Origin: Desulfobacca acetoxidans
GTDB taxonomy: Bacteria > Desulfobacterota > Desulfobaccia > Desulfobaccales > 0-14-0-80-60-11
Direction of reading: 5' to 3'
Assembly (NCBI GenBank): GCA_022736495.1
Contig: DZCR01000040.1
Span: 4,714-23,212, forward strand
Length of the DNA stretch: 18,499 nucleotides
Of the stretch, positions 1 through 7,687 are shown in pieces. Positions within the stretch are counted from its first letter, which is position 1. Every line of letters begins with the position of its first letter. Made by a program: the position numbers and the translations under genes. The notes under the pieces were generated by a model that was not told the DNA's origin, did no database searches, and worked only from the letters and a program-made list of their open reading frames with translations.

Positions 1-563
1 GCCATTTTTCCTGAATCGTTACCAACTGCTTTTCCCACTCCTGACCTTGACGCTCGCCCCGCAAGGGGAGAGGGGAATAAAGGCTAAGGTCCTGGAACAT
101 CACGCGGCAAGGCACGGCAAGTCGCGCCTCTAAAAGACACCTCTGATTCCTCCAAAAGCTCATTTACCCCCCTGGATTATGGGGGCTTTCGAATGAATAG
201 CCCTAGGGATTCAAGAATATCCCTATACTCGTTTGGGTTGCCCGACCGCCGGGGCTTGGCGCCACCCCCACAAAGACCTCGTGCCGGATAGTTCTTTGTT
301 CCTGCCAAGTTCTGGTGGGGCAATTATTTTGGAGGTAAAGAAGTTCCGCTGGCCGCTCTGGCCAAAGACCGCTGACGTTTGCCGGGTCTGGGTTTGCAGT
401 CTGAAGTTAGTGAGGCCGTGCCGTCCTCTTTGCCTTTGGGCGCATCGGGTTTTCGGCGGGCCGAACCTGGTAAATGTGACAAGAGAGGACAAGTGTCTCT
501 CAGGTTGCACGAATCTTGAATTGAGCATGGCCCAAGTGTGACAAAAACAGGGAGGAACAAGCA
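1..563. other. Gene-poor leader upstream of the structural cluster
   Basis: I see no convincing gene in this stretch. Open frames exist on both strands between about 223 and 572, but their predicted proteins are low-complexity, rich in Cys, Trp, Arg and Pro, overlap each other in antisense, and resemble no family I know. The stretch holds a REP-like palindrome at 53-80, a small C5/G5 hairpin at 168-185 with only a short T-run after it, and a dyad TTCGGC/GCCGAA at 452-465. Any promoter for the downstream operon would be expected here, probably in the last 100 bases, but I cannot assign one with confidence. Confidence 0.5.
53..80. repeat. REP-like palindrome, copy 1
   Basis: A GCCCC arm (56-60) and GGGG (65-68) flank a four-base loop, followed by a second G run and AATAA. 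The right half, GGGGAGAGGGGAATAA, is nearly the same as the right half of the element at 1470-1512. Short palindromes of this kind are commonly dispersed in intergenic DNA of G+C-rich bacterial chromosomes. The match between the two copies is seen directly; assignment to a genome-wide family is inferred. Confidence 0.5.
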
Positions 564-737
564 ATGATCCAAGAACGTCTGATTAGACCCAGGGAGGTGG
601 CCAACCGGCTGGCGGTGTCCCGATCCACGGTATACCGGTGGTTTTGGGAGGGCAAGCTCAAGGGCGTCAAGATCGCCGGGGGAACGGTCAGAATCCTGGA
701 GAGTGCAGTGAATGAGAGGATGGCCGAGGTCTATTAA
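564..737 (+). CDS. Small helix-turn-helix DNA-binding protein, excisionase/MerR-type (57 aa)
   Basis: The protein is 57 residues long and is almost entirely one winged-helix or HTH_17 domain. Residues 7-25 (IRPREVANRLAVSRSTVYR) fit the family pattern in which a first helix (EVANRLAV) and a recognition helix (SRSTVYRW) are followed by a short wing (LKGVKIAGGTVRI) and a final helix. This family includes phage excisionases, AlpA-type activators and small terminase-linked regulators that bind DNA. The start has a good ribosome binding site, GGAGGA, at 551-556. The gene lies upstream of the terminase genes, so it could regulate the late operon or act as a recombination directionality factor; sequence alone does not separate these. 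No partner recombinase is visible in the window. Confidence 0.8.
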   Translation: MIQERLIRPREVANRLAVSRSTVYRWFWEGKLKGVKIAGGTVRILESAVNERMAEVY

Positions 738-976
738 GGAAACACATTATTTCTCAACGCTTCAGAGTATTGGCGAGAGGCCGGGTCAGTTCCGGCCGGG
801 CGAAAAAGAAGTCGGAAGGAAAGAGATTAACCGGACTGGTAAGTCATGGATAAAGATGAGTCTGACGCGGAGGTACGAATGGTTGGTCCCGCCTTGGGCA
901 AAAGCCCGAGAGCTGCTGGACGGCTGTTCCAGGTGTGCTGGAGAATGAACTGACATTGGCATATATCCAGGCAACC

Positions 977-1447
977 ATGACGGAAAAGAAGAAAAAAACG
1001 AGGCAAGGCAAGCGGGACCTGTACTGGGAAGACGCCCAGTCGCTCTTCCTGGCAGGCAAAGAACTGGAAGAGATTAAGGAGCTGGTCCCGGTAGCCCTCC
1101 TGACCTTAAAACGATGGCATCAGGAAGGGCAATGGGAAGAAAAGCGGCGGCAAGTGCCGGTATCCCCTCGATGGCTGGGGGAGGCCTTGAAGGGGGTCCT
1201 GAGGGAAAAAGCTGGAAAGATTATCGTTAAAGGCGATCTGAAGACGCAGGAACTGGATGAACTTACCAAGATTGTGACGCTTCTTGACCGCCTGTGCAGC
1301 CAGGGATATGACCTGCGGGCCGCGGCCCTGGAAGTGATGGACCGGTTCAGCGATTTCTTGCGAGGCTGGGTGACGGATCAGGAAGAACTAAAGCGCATCT
1401 CTTTTCGGGTGCAGGAGTTTTTCCGGCAACTGGAAGAGGATCTCTGA
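977..1447 (+). CDS. Terminase small subunit-like protein (Mu gp27/DUF1804-like)
   Basis: This is a 156-residue protein with a Lys/Arg-rich start followed by a helix-turn-helix region (DAQSLFLAGKELEEIKELV, then LLTLKRWHQEGQWEEKRRQ). That arrangement, ending in an RWxxxGxWExxR signature, is typical of phage small terminases, which recognise the packaging site and recruit the large subunit. The C-terminal half (from about residue 65) is charged and helical, suiting oligomerisation. It lies directly upstream of the large terminase, which supports the role. Start choice is uncertain: the frame is open from a GTG at 935, which would add 14 residues, and neither start has a strong ribosome binding site. 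I prefer ATG 977 because the basic N-terminus then resembles family members. Confidence 0.68.
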   Translation: MTEKKKKTRQGKRDLYWEDAQSLFLAGKELEEIKELVPVALLTLKRWHQEGQWEEKRRQVPVSPRWLGEALKGVLREKAGKIIVKGDLKTQELDELTKIVTLLDRLCSQGYDLRAAALEVMDRFSDFLRGWVTDQEELKRISFRVQEFFRQLEEDL

Positions 1448-1469
1448 TGACGAGGTTTTGTCTGGTTCA

Positions 1470-1512
1470 CCCTCACCCTCACCCCTTTGTTTAAACCGGG
1501 GAGAGGGGATAA
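1470..1512. repeat. REP-like palindrome, copy 2
   Basis: In the 134-base gap between the two terminase genes, CCCTCACCCTCACCCC (1470-1485) faces GGGGAGAGGGG (1498-1508) across a short A/T-rich loop containing TTTAAA. The arms pair with one or two mismatches. The right arm plus ATAA nearly matches the element at 53-80. There is no T-run after the stem, so it is not a canonical intrinsic terminator. It separates two genes that normally belong to one transcript. Confidence 0.55.
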
Positions 1513-1581
1513 CAGGAAGGAACTTTTAGCAATAGCTAAAAAGGTGGGCCCGGAAGCCCACCACCGGCACAAGGAAGTGCA

Positions 1582-3108
1582 ATGACTTTAAATAAGAAGC
1601 TGACCAAAAGCGAATTTCGCCAGCGGGCCGATAAGATCATGATGCGTCTGTCGCTGGAAGTCATGCCCTTCTGGGCAGACAGCGAAGAAAAGCAAAAGCA
1701 GCGCCTGGAGCGGGCTGCACATGATCCGCTCTATTTTTGCCGCACTTATCTCCCTCATTATTTCCCCCATGCTCCCGCGCCCTTCCACCACGAATTGGTG
1801 CGGATGCTGGAGCAGCGGGACGGCGACGTGGTGACCCCCATGGCGGTGGCCGCTCCCCGTGAGTTTGCCAAGACCACGGTGTGCAGTTTTGGCTACGTGC
1901 TCCATCAAATCTGCTTCCGGAAGCGGCATTTCATCCTGATCGCCAGCGACACCGAGGATCTGGCCTCTGATCTCACCGGCTACATCTACTTGGAGTTGCT
2001 CTACAACGAAAGACTGCACCAGGATTTCGGCGAGTTGGTGAAAGGCAACAAGCCGGTGGATGATTTTATCACGTTGAACGACATTCGGGTGAAGGCCCGG
2101 GGCCGGGGGCAGCGCCTCCGGGGTCTCAAGCACAAACAGCACCGGCCGGATCTGGCTATCCTGGACGACCTGGAGAACGACAACAACGTGCGCAATCCGG
2201 AAATCGTCCAATCCATTCTGGACTGGGTGAAATCCACGGTGTATCCCGCGCTGGATGCCCGGGGCACCCTGATGGTCATCGGCACCATTTTAAGGTGGCG
2301 CAGCGCCCTGCACTTGATGCTGACCAGCCCGGATGAACCTTACTGCCATTTCCAGCGACGGATTTATCGGGCTTACCAGGATGATGGGACATCCCTGTGG
2401 GAAGCGCGGCACCCGGTGGCCCGCCTCAAGCTGCAAAAACAGTTGATGGGCACCGTGGCCTTCAACCGGGAGAAGATGAATGAACCGGCGCCGGACGGCG
2501 GTTTTTTCCGGGAGGAATGGATTCATTACTATCACCCGGACAGCCTGAAGGATCGAGACTTGGTGGTGGCAGGTTTCTTCGATCCATCCATGGAGACCGG
2601 GGCTACGTCCGATTACAAGGCGTTTATTACCGTGGGGTGGTGCCGCAAGGAAATGGTGTTTTACGTGATGGATGCAGTTATCCAAAAAACCACATTAGAC
2701 CAGGTGATGCGGACGATTTACAACCGGCATCAACAATTCGGGTATCAGGTGGTAGGGGTGGAGGACAACCTCTTTCAGCGGCTCTTGCTCAAGGAGTTCG
2801 ACCGTTTGGGCGTGGAGCGCAGCCAGTTGCTGCCCTTGCGGGGGGTGACCCACCGCATAGCCAAGGAAACCCGGGTCGCCGGTCTGTCGCCGCTCCTGGA
2901 ACGGGGCAAGATTCGGTTCATCCGCGGGCACTCGGATCAAGAGCTGCTGGTGGAACAGTTGCTCTATTTCCCCTCCCGGACACTACACGACGATGGGCCA
3001 GACGCTCTGGAAGGCGCGGTAACCCTGGTCCGGGAAGTGCCGACGGGAGAGGCGCCCAAATACACCCCCATTAAACCGCGGGTTTTTCAGGGCCGGGGGG
3101 CGTTTTAA
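1582..3108 (+). CDS. Phage terminase large subunit (Mu gp28-like, Terminase_6 class)
   Basis: This is the ATP-driven DNA-packaging motor and nuclease (508 aa). The ATPase domain occupies roughly residues 45-290. A Walker A-like segment is AAPREFAKTT (about 90-99), of the deviant kind usual in terminases, and the Walker B is LAILDDLEND (191-200). The C-terminal RNase H-like nuclease domain (about 325-480) shows its acidic residues in FFDPS (Asp334), GVEDN (Glu394 or Asp395) and HDDGPDA (Asp470-474). Length and domain order match full-length terminases, with no sign of decay. The ATG has an upstream AAGGAAG five or so bases away. It is followed after 74 bases by the portal gene, the usual packaging arrangement. 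Confidence 0.93.
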   Translation: MTLNKKLTKSEFRQRADKIMMRLSLEVMPFWADSEEKQKQRLERAAHDPLYFCRTYLPHYFPHAPAPFHHELVRMLEQRDGDVVTPMAVAAPREFAKTTVCSFGYVLHQICFRKRHFILIASDTEDLASDLTGYIYLELLYNERLHQDFGELVKGNKPVDDFITLNDIRVKARGRGQRLRGLKHKQHRPDLAILDDLENDNNVRNPEIVQSILDWVKSTVYPALDARGTLMVIGTILRWRSALHLMLTSPDEPYCHFQRRIYRAYQDDGTSLWEARHPVARLKLQKQLMGTVAFNREKMNEPAPDGGFFREEWIHYYHPDSLKDRDLVVAGFFDPSMETGATSDYKAFITVGWCRKEMVFYVMDAVIQKTTLDQVMRTIYNRHQQFGYQVVGVEDNLFQRLLLKEFDRLGVERSQLLPLRGVTHRIAKETRVAGLSPLLERGKIRFIRGHSDQELLVEQLLYFPSRTLHDDGPDALEGAVTLVREVPTGEAPKYTPIKPRVFQGRGAF

Positions 3109-3182
3109 GAGCAGGGCGCAGTGAGCAGAGAAACCAGGTTGAGCGAGCCTGCTTGCACACAGCTCATCTGTTAGGAGAAACC

Positions 3183-4421
3183 ATGGGGCTGAAGGATTTA
3201 TTCGGAAGATTTTTTAAAGAGACGGTGAAACCGGAAATCCGGGAATTGTCGGCGGTGAGCCTGTTGGAACGCTGGAGCACTTACCCCAGCTCGGGTTTGA
3301 CGCCCAACCGTTTGGCCGGGATCTTCCGGGAGGCGGATCAGGGCAACGTGTATCGGCAGATGGAGCTGTTTGAGGAGATGGAGGAGAAGGACGCACACCT
3401 GACAGCGATCCTCCAGACCCGGAAAATGGCGGTGCTGAGCAAAGACTACGAGGTGATGCCCTACTCCGAGGCCACGGAAGATAAAGAGATCGCAGCAATG
3501 GCCGGGGAGATCGTCTACGGCATTCCCAACCTGGAGGAGGCCTTCCTGGACCTGCTGGACGCCATCGGCAAGGGGTTCGCGCTGAGCGAAATTCTCTGGG
3601 AGGTGACGGGCGGGGTGGCGAAGGTGTCGGAGCTGCGGTGGATTCCCCAGAAAAAGGTGGTATTCGGCGAAGACGGAAAGCCGCGGCTGCTGACGTCGGA
3701 AGCCAACTGGGAAGGGGTGACGCCGCCGCTTTGGAAGGTCATCTACCACCGCTACAAGGCCAGAAGCGGTTGTGTCAACCGGGCCGGGGTCCTCAGAGTG
3801 GTGGGCTGGATGTACCTGCTCAAAAATTTTGCCATGAAGGACTGGGCGGCCTTCAACGAAGTGTTCGGCATGCCGCTGAGGCTGGGGAAGTATGACGCCA
3901 CGGCCTCGCCGGCCGACCGGGACGCTCTGGTTACGGCCATCCGGAGTCTGGGGTCCGACGCCGCGGGTGTGATCAGTAAGGCCACCGAGATTGAATTTGT
4001 GGAAGCCACGTCTCGGTCCGGAGGGGTCAATCCCTACCAGCTTATGGCGGAATTTTGCAACCGGGAAATGTCTAAGGCGGTCTTGGGGCAAACCCTGACC
4101 ACAGACACGACGGGGTCCACGGGCACATATGCCGCAGCCTCGGTCCACGGGCAGGTGCGCCGGGACCTGGTGGACGCCGATGCTCAGGCCCTGGCAGTCA
4201 CCCTGAGGGAACAACTGCTGCGGCCCCTGGTGGGATTCAACTTCGGCTGGGACAAGCCGGTGCCCTGGCTCCGCTTCAGGTTTGAAGAAGAAGCAGATCT
4301 GAAGACTCTGTCAGAGGTTTTCCGCAACCTGGCGGCCATGGGGTTCCCCGTGGACATGGAGCATGTGGCGGAACGGTTCGGCATCCCGATGATAAAGAAT
4401 TCAGCTAATGACCTCAGGTGA
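3183..4421 (+). CDS. Portal protein, DUF935 family (Mu gp29-like)
   Basis: The product forms the ring at the capsid vertex through which DNA is packaged and to which the tail attaches. The N-terminal region contains the family hallmark around residues 33-85: LTPNRLAGIFREADQG, then MEEKDAHLTAILQTRKMAV and a DYEV segment. The later region GKYDATASPADRDAL and the sequence LGQTLTTDTTGSTGTYAAA are also typical of DUF935 portals. It is 412 residues, slightly short of Mu gp29 but apparently complete. I place the start at ATG 3183, which has AGGAGA at 3173-3178; an upstream TTG at 3153 is in frame but lacks a ribosome binding site. The next genes are the protease and capsid genes, consistent with a Mu-type head module. 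Confidence 0.92.
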   Translation: MGLKDLFGRFFKETVKPEIRELSAVSLLERWSTYPSSGLTPNRLAGIFREADQGNVYRQMELFEEMEEKDAHLTAILQTRKMAVLSKDYEVMPYSEATEDKEIAAMAGEIVYGIPNLEEAFLDLLDAIGKGFALSEILWEVTGGVAKVSELRWIPQKKVVFGEDGKPRLLTSEANWEGVTPPLWKVIYHRYKARSGCVNRAGVLRVVGWMYLLKNFAMKDWAAFNEVFGMPLRLGKYDATASPADRDALVTAIRSLGSDAAGVISKATEIEFVEATSRSGGVNPYQLMAEFCNREMSKAVLGQTLTTDTTGSTGTYAAASVHGQVRRDLVDADAQALAVTLREQLLRPLVGFNFGWDKPVPWLRFRFEEEADLKTLSEVFRNLAAMGFPVDMEHVAERFGIPMIKNSANDLR

Positions 4422-4425
4422 GGCC

Positions 4426-4581
4426 ATGGGAGGCCAGGCGCGGAAATTGGGCCGACGGGATCATGACCAGGCGGTGCGCAGCCCTCCCGATGGTGACGGC
4501 ATACCCAGGGCTGAAAAGATCAACAGATGGCGAACAACGAGGCAGTGCATATTAACCTTTCGCCTGGAAACCAAGAAATGA
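4426..4581 (+). CDS. Possible small ORF in the place of the minor head protein (51 aa)
   Basis: A 51-codon frame starts five bases after the portal stop, preceded by an AGGTGAGG stretch at the end of the portal gene, and ends next to the protease ribosome binding site. The product is basic (many Arg and Lys), begins MGGQARKLGRRDHDQ and has no recognisable domain. In Mu the position after the portal holds gp30, a large minor head protein of the MuF family, which is absent here. The frame could be a genuine small gene, a decayed remnant, or chance. Its base composition resembles its neighbours only in part, and I give it low confidence. Confidence 0.3.
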   Translation: MGGQARKLGRRDHDQAVRSPPDGDGIPRAEKINRWRTTRQCILTFRLETKK

Positions 4582-4593
4582 GGAAGGATGACG

Positions 4594-5625
4594 ATGGCAG
4601 TGAACGAGGATAGCCCAAACCAGGCAAACCTGCCGGAGTGGATCAGGGTGCTTCCCCTGGGCAAAGTGGAATTGGCGGACCACCGGGAGCCCTTCACGGT
4701 GGACGAGGCGTCTCTGACGTCCATGGTGGCCGCGTTTCGGTCCCGGGGAATCGATCTGGTGATCGATTACGAGCACCAATCCTTGAACGGGGAGCGGGCC
4801 CCGGCGGCAGGGTGGATCAAGGACCTGGAGGCCAGGAAGGACGGCCTCTGGGCCCGGGTGGATTGGACGCAGCAGGCTCAGGAATATCTGGCTCAACGGG
4901 AGTATCGCTATTTTTCGCCCGTGCTGCGGCTGGACCCGGAAACCCGCAGGCCCATGGCCCTGATGCACGTGGGTCTAACTAACGTGCCGGCCATCAACCA
5001 TCTGCCGCCTCTGGTGGCCCGGTGGGGGGGTGAGGCCAAGGCGCCGGGAAAACTTAAGCCCGTGGGCCTGACGCTGGGCGCCCCGATGATAGAGATGGAA
5101 TCGGTAAAGGAGAAGCCGAAGATGGTGGAAAAACTCAAACGCCTGATGGGGCTTACGTCCGAAGTGGAAGAAGGCGCGGTCTACGGCAAAGCGCTGGAAG
5201 CCTTTCGGGACCTGGGTGTGATCCTGAATTTACCGGATGATGCCACCGTGGCGCAACTGAAAGGGGCGGTGGAGGCTCACAAAGCCGGCGTGGCCCGCTT
5301 ACACAAGGCCGAAGAGGAAGTGCAGGCTCTGAAAGCCCGCCTGGTGGAAGAAACCACGGAACGCTCCGTAGAAGAAGCCCTGAAGGCCGGCAAGGTCAGT
5401 CCGGCGCAACGCGGGTGGGCCCTGGAATATTGCCGCCGGGACCCGGAAGGTTTCAGGACCTATGCGGAGCGGGCGCCGAAAATGGTGCCTATCGGCGAGG
5501 AATTGCACCTTAAGAAAGAAGCCTATGACGAGGAGTACGGTTTGGTCCCGGAAGAGCTGGCCATTTGTCGCTCTTTGAACGTCACGGCTGAGGCGTATCT
5601 TAAGGCCAAGCAGCAAACGCCGTAG
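4594..5625 (+). CDS. Mu gpI-like head maturation protease with C-terminal scaffold
   Basis: The N-terminal 145 residues match the Mu I protein family. Recognisable segments are GIDLVIDYEHQS, then APAAGWIKDLE, LWARVDW and EYRYFSPVLRLD. By analogy with HK97-fold capsid proteases, His61 (in DYEHQ) and Ser108 (in YFSPV) are the likely catalytic residues; this is inference. After a linker at about 145-175, the rest is charged and helical, with a coiled-coil stretch at about 220-260, as expected of an assembly scaffold. In Mu, the protease cleaves the scaffold and processes the head. Two adjacent starts exist (4588 and 4594); I prefer 4594 because AGGAAGG lies six bases before it and directly abuts 4588. 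A nested scaffold start is annotated separately. Confidence 0.88.
   Translation: MAVNEDSPNQANLPEWIRVLPLGKVELADHREPFTVDEASLTSMVAAFRSRGIDLVIDYEHQSLNGERAPAAGWIKDLEARKDGLWARVDWTQQAQEYLAQREYRYFSPVLRLDPETRRPMALMHVGLTNVPAINHLPPLVARWGGEAKAPGKLKPVGLTLGAPMIEMESVKEKPKMVEKLKRLMGLTSEVEEGAVYGKALEAFRDLGVILNLPDDATVAQLKGAVEAHKAGVARLHKAEEEVQALKARLVEETTERSVEEALKAGKVSPAQRGWALEYCRRDPEGFRTYAERAPKMVPIGEELHLKKEAYDEEYGLVPEELAICRSLNVTAEAYLKAKQQTP
5106..5112 (+). promoter_or_regulatory. Internal ribosome binding site for a nested scaffold protein
   Basis: A strong Shine-Dalgarno sequence, AAAGGAG, lies inside the protease gene, nine bases upstream of an in-frame ATG at 5122. It sits exactly at the linker between the protease domain and the helical scaffold domain, where an internal start would be functional. 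Confidence 0.6.
5122..5625 (+). CDS. Nested capsid scaffold protein (Mu gpZ-like), internal start of the protease gene
   Basis: In Mu the 3' part of gene I also encodes scaffold gpZ from an internal start. Here an in-frame ATG with a good ribosome binding site would give a 167-residue protein beginning MVEKLKRLMGLTSEVEEG, consisting only of the helical C-terminal region. The central part (EEEVQALKARLVEETTERSV) has the heptad-like, charged character of coiled coils. The scaffold would be made in excess over the full-length protease, assemble the procapsid and then be degraded. The placement of the site is direct evidence; the function follows from the Mu precedent. Confidence 0.6.
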   Translation: MVEKLKRLMGLTSEVEEGAVYGKALEAFRDLGVILNLPDDATVAQLKGAVEAHKAGVARLHKAEEEVQALKARLVEETTERSVEEALKAGKVSPAQRGWALEYCRRDPEGFRTYAERAPKMVPIGEELHLKKEAYDEEYGLVPEELAICRSLNVTAEAYLKAKQQTP

Positions 5626-5679
5626 TTTGCGGAGAGACTCCTGGGATGGGGAAGAGACAAGCGCTTCGTCCCAGGCTCT

Positions 5680-5699
5680 GTCCCCTATGGGGCGGACAG
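5680..5699 (+). other. Small stem-loop in the protease-decoration gap
   Basis: TGTCC and GGACA form a stem around a short C/G-rich loop, in a 128-base gap between the scaffold stop and the decoration gene. A longer dyad, CCTGGGA (5640-5646) with TCCCAGG (5669-5675), lies just upstream. No T-run follows, so termination is not supported. Either could be a processing or RNA-stability element ahead of the abundant capsid genes. Confidence 0.25.
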
Positions 5700-5753
5700 C
5701 AGGAAGGTTACTTGCTGGATGTGAGAAACCAACACAAGTGGAGGTAGAAGGAT

Positions 5754-6161
5754 ATGTCAGCTTTAACCCGTGACCGGGCTACCCCTTACCGGGAAGGTAT
5801 TGAGGTGGAATACTCGGTAGCAGCCAACACGAAAATTTACGCCGGCTCCCTGGTATGTGTCAATGCCGCAGGGTATGCGGTGCCGGCAGCGGACACCACC
5901 GGTTACCAGTTCGCCGGGGTGGCCATGGAACAGGTGGACAATAGCGGCGGGAGTGACGGCGGCCAGAGCGTGCGGCTGCGGCGGGCCGGGGTGTTCGAGT
6001 TCGACGCCGCGTCCATCAGCCAGGCTATGGCGGGAACGGACATGTACGCCAAGGATGACCACACCTTTGCTGACACTGCCGGCGCCGCCAATCACATTAA
6101 AGTGGGCCGGTTGGTCAAATATGTCTCGGCCACCAAAGGCTGGATCGACATCGCCAGATAA
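5754..6161 (+). CDS. Capsid decoration/cement-like protein (DUF2190-like)
   Basis: This 135-residue protein lies directly before the major head gene, where many phages encode a small decoration protein that stabilises the expanded capsid. Its sequence fits the DUF2190 type: an N-terminal segment (YREGIEVEYSVAANTKIYAGSL), a Gly/Val-rich beta-strand body (FAGVAMEQVDN, then VRLRRAGVFEF) and a C-terminal strand ending in WIDIAR. Such proteins are all-beta and trimeric; no catalytic motif is expected. The start has GGAGGT at 5740-5745. The assignment rests on sequence pattern and gene order; Mu gp33 occupies the same position. Confidence 0.7.
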   Translation: MSALTRDRATPYREGIEVEYSVAANTKIYAGSLVCVNAAGYAVPAADTTGYQFAGVAMEQVDNSGGSDGGQSVRLRRAGVFEFDAASISQAMAGTDMYAKDDHTFADTAGAANHIKVGRLVKYVSATKGWIDIAR

Positions 6162-6176
6162 CGGGAGGAAATGCGC

Positions 6177-7073
6177 ATGATCATCAATGTAGAGAGTTTA
6201 GCGCGACTGTACACGGGCTTTACCGCCGTGTTCAACGCCGCCTTCCAGGATACCCAGACCTGGTACGAACAGGTGGCCATGACGGTGCCGGCCACTACCC
6301 GGATTATGGATTACAAGTTCCTCTTGGATTTCCCCATGGTCCGGGAATGGATCGGAGACCGGCAGATCAGTTCTTTAGAGCCCAAGGCCTTCCAGGTGGA
6401 AACCAAGGACTGGGAAGCCACCATCGAGGTGGACCGGAATGACATCGAAGACGACCAGTTGGGATTCTACAATCCCATCGTGGCGGCGCTGGCCCAGGAA
6501 GCCCGGAAGCACCCGGAAAAGTTGATCGCGGACTTGTTGGTGGGGGCTTTCAGCACGCCGTGTTATGACGGCCAGACGTTTTTCTCTGCCGATCATCCGG
6601 TGGGCGAGGGGACCGCGTCCAACTTCGCCGCGGGAAGCGATACCCCCTGGTTTCTCCTGGATGCCAGCCGGGCCGTCAAGCCGTTTATCTTCCAGTTGCG
6701 GCGGGAAGTCCAACTGGTGCGTATGGACCGGTCGGATGACGAACACGCCTTTATGCGGAAGAAAATGCGCTACGGCGTGGATTACCGGGGCGCGGCGGCT
6801 TATGGCCTGTGGCAGCTTGCCTATGCCAGCAAGGATACGCTCAGCTCTACTACGTACGCCGCTACCCGGGCCGCCATGATGTCGGTGAAGAATGCCGACG
6901 GCCGGCCTTTGGGGATTAAGCCCAGCCTTCTCGTAGTGCCTCCTTCTTTGGAGCAGTCGGCCCGGGAGATTTTGCAGGCGCAGTTTATCGTCGGCGATCC
7001 GGTCAACGGCGGCTACAAAACCAATATCTGGCAGGGCACGGCGGACCTCTTGGTGGTGCCGGAGCTGGGTTAA
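6177..7073 (+). CDS. Major head subunit, Mu gpT-like
   Basis: The 298-residue product is the capsid shell protein. It shows the gpT family pattern: an N-terminal LARLYTGFTAVFNAAF, then the segment MREW-like FPMVREWIGDRQISSLEPKA, the conserved ATIEVDRNDIEDDQLGFY, and the C-terminal LLVVPPSLEQSAREIL with NIWQGTADLLVVPEL. Mu gpT is of similar size and adopts the HK97 fold. Two starts lie six bases apart (6171 and 6177); GGGAGG at 6163-6168 is well spaced only for 6177. It is followed by a strong hairpin, and its position after the scaffold and decoration genes is canonical. Confidence 0.93.
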   Translation: MIINVESLARLYTGFTAVFNAAFQDTQTWYEQVAMTVPATTRIMDYKFLLDFPMVREWIGDRQISSLEPKAFQVETKDWEATIEVDRNDIEDDQLGFYNPIVAALAQEARKHPEKLIADLLVGAFSTPCYDGQTFFSADHPVGEGTASNFAAGSDTPWFLLDASRAVKPFIFQLRREVQLVRMDRSDDEHAFMRKKMRYGVDYRGAAAYGLWQLAYASKDTLSSTTYAATRAAMMSVKNADGRPLGIKPSLLVVPPSLEQSAREILQAQFIVGDPVNGGYKTNIWQGTADLLVVPELG

Positions 7074-7120
7074 AGGTTCGCAGGCTGGAGAGCTTGCGTC
7101 ACCAGGGACGCCCGTTCTAC

Positions 7121-7150
7121 GGGGACGGCGGCTGCACTGCCGCCCTCCCC
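7121..7150 (+). other. Strong hairpin after the major head gene
   Basis: A 12-base arm (GGGGACGGCGGC, 7121-7132) pairs with 7139-7150 (GCCGCCCTCCCC) with one mismatch around a six-base loop, 48 bases after the major head stop. No T-run follows, so it is not a standard intrinsic terminator. Position after the most abundant capsid protein suggests a 3' stabiliser, processing site or attenuator that lowers expression of downstream genes; this is inferred. Confidence 0.55.
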
Positions 7151-7251
7151 GGTCTTCAGAAAACAGTCCCCGGGAAGCTTTGGAAATGGGACACGATGGG
7201 CCTCCGCTAAACCATCCTTAACTTCGGGCGGATCTCATCAGAGAGGAAATT

Positions 7252-7674
7252 ATGGCTTATTGTACCGAAGATGACCTCCTCAAGATGATCCCTGTGGAAG
7301 ACCTGACCGATTTGACGGTGGAGTCCGGGGATGTTCCTGACTGCCTCATCATCGCTGATGCCATCAGCAAGGCCGATGCCGAGATTGACTCCTACCTGGG
7401 GCTCAAGTATGTAGTGCCTGTTTCCCCCACTCCGGATCAGGTCAAGGCTCTGTCGGTGGACTTGGCCATCTACCACCTGTTTTCCCGCCGCAGCATCATA
7501 CCGCCGGTGCGGCACCAAAAATACGAAGCCGCACTGGCCTTTTTGAAGGAGGTGGCGGCGGGACAGGCCGTGATTATAGGTCCTGGGGGGGAGTCAGCCA
7601 CGGTAGCGCATGAGGTGACTGACGCCACCAGCGCCGTCCGGTGCTTCAGCCGGAAAACCCTGGCGGATTGGTAA
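7252..7674 (+). CDS. Head-tail connector, DUF1320 family (Mu gp36-like)
   Basis: The 140-residue protein matches the DUF1320 pattern: start MAYCTEDDLLKMIP, a helix-rich segment with DAISKADAEIDSYLGLKY, then VKALSVDLAIYHLFSRR and KYEAALAFLKEVAAGQ. These helical proteins sit below the portal as adaptors in the head-completion complex. In Mu, gp36 follows the major head gene region in the same way. A GAGAGGAAA ribosome binding site precedes the ATG. The C-terminal 25 residues end CFSRKTLADW, consistent with the family's tail. It is followed after four bases or so by the gp37-like gene. Confidence 0.88.
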   Translation: MAYCTEDDLLKMIPVEDLTDLTVESGDVPDCLIIADAISKADAEIDSYLGLKYVVPVSPTPDQVKALSVDLAIYHLFSRRSIIPPVRHQKYEAALAFLKEVAAGQAVIIGPGGESATVAHEVTDATSAVRCFSRKTLADW

Positions 7675-7687
7675 TGGATTGATATCT

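Noticed and set aside
233..564. Overlapping frames on both strands in the leader region
   Set aside because: They overlap in antisense, have Cys/Trp/Pro-rich products and no family pattern or good ribosome binding site.
712..948. 78-codon + strand frame between the HTH and terminase genes
   Set aside because: It overlaps the end of the HTH gene, has no spaced ribosome binding site and resembles no family. A real small gene here cannot be fully ruled out.
3198..4214. Antisense open frame (338 codons) opposite the portal gene
   Set aside because: The sense frame is a clear DUF935 portal; the antisense product is low-complexity.
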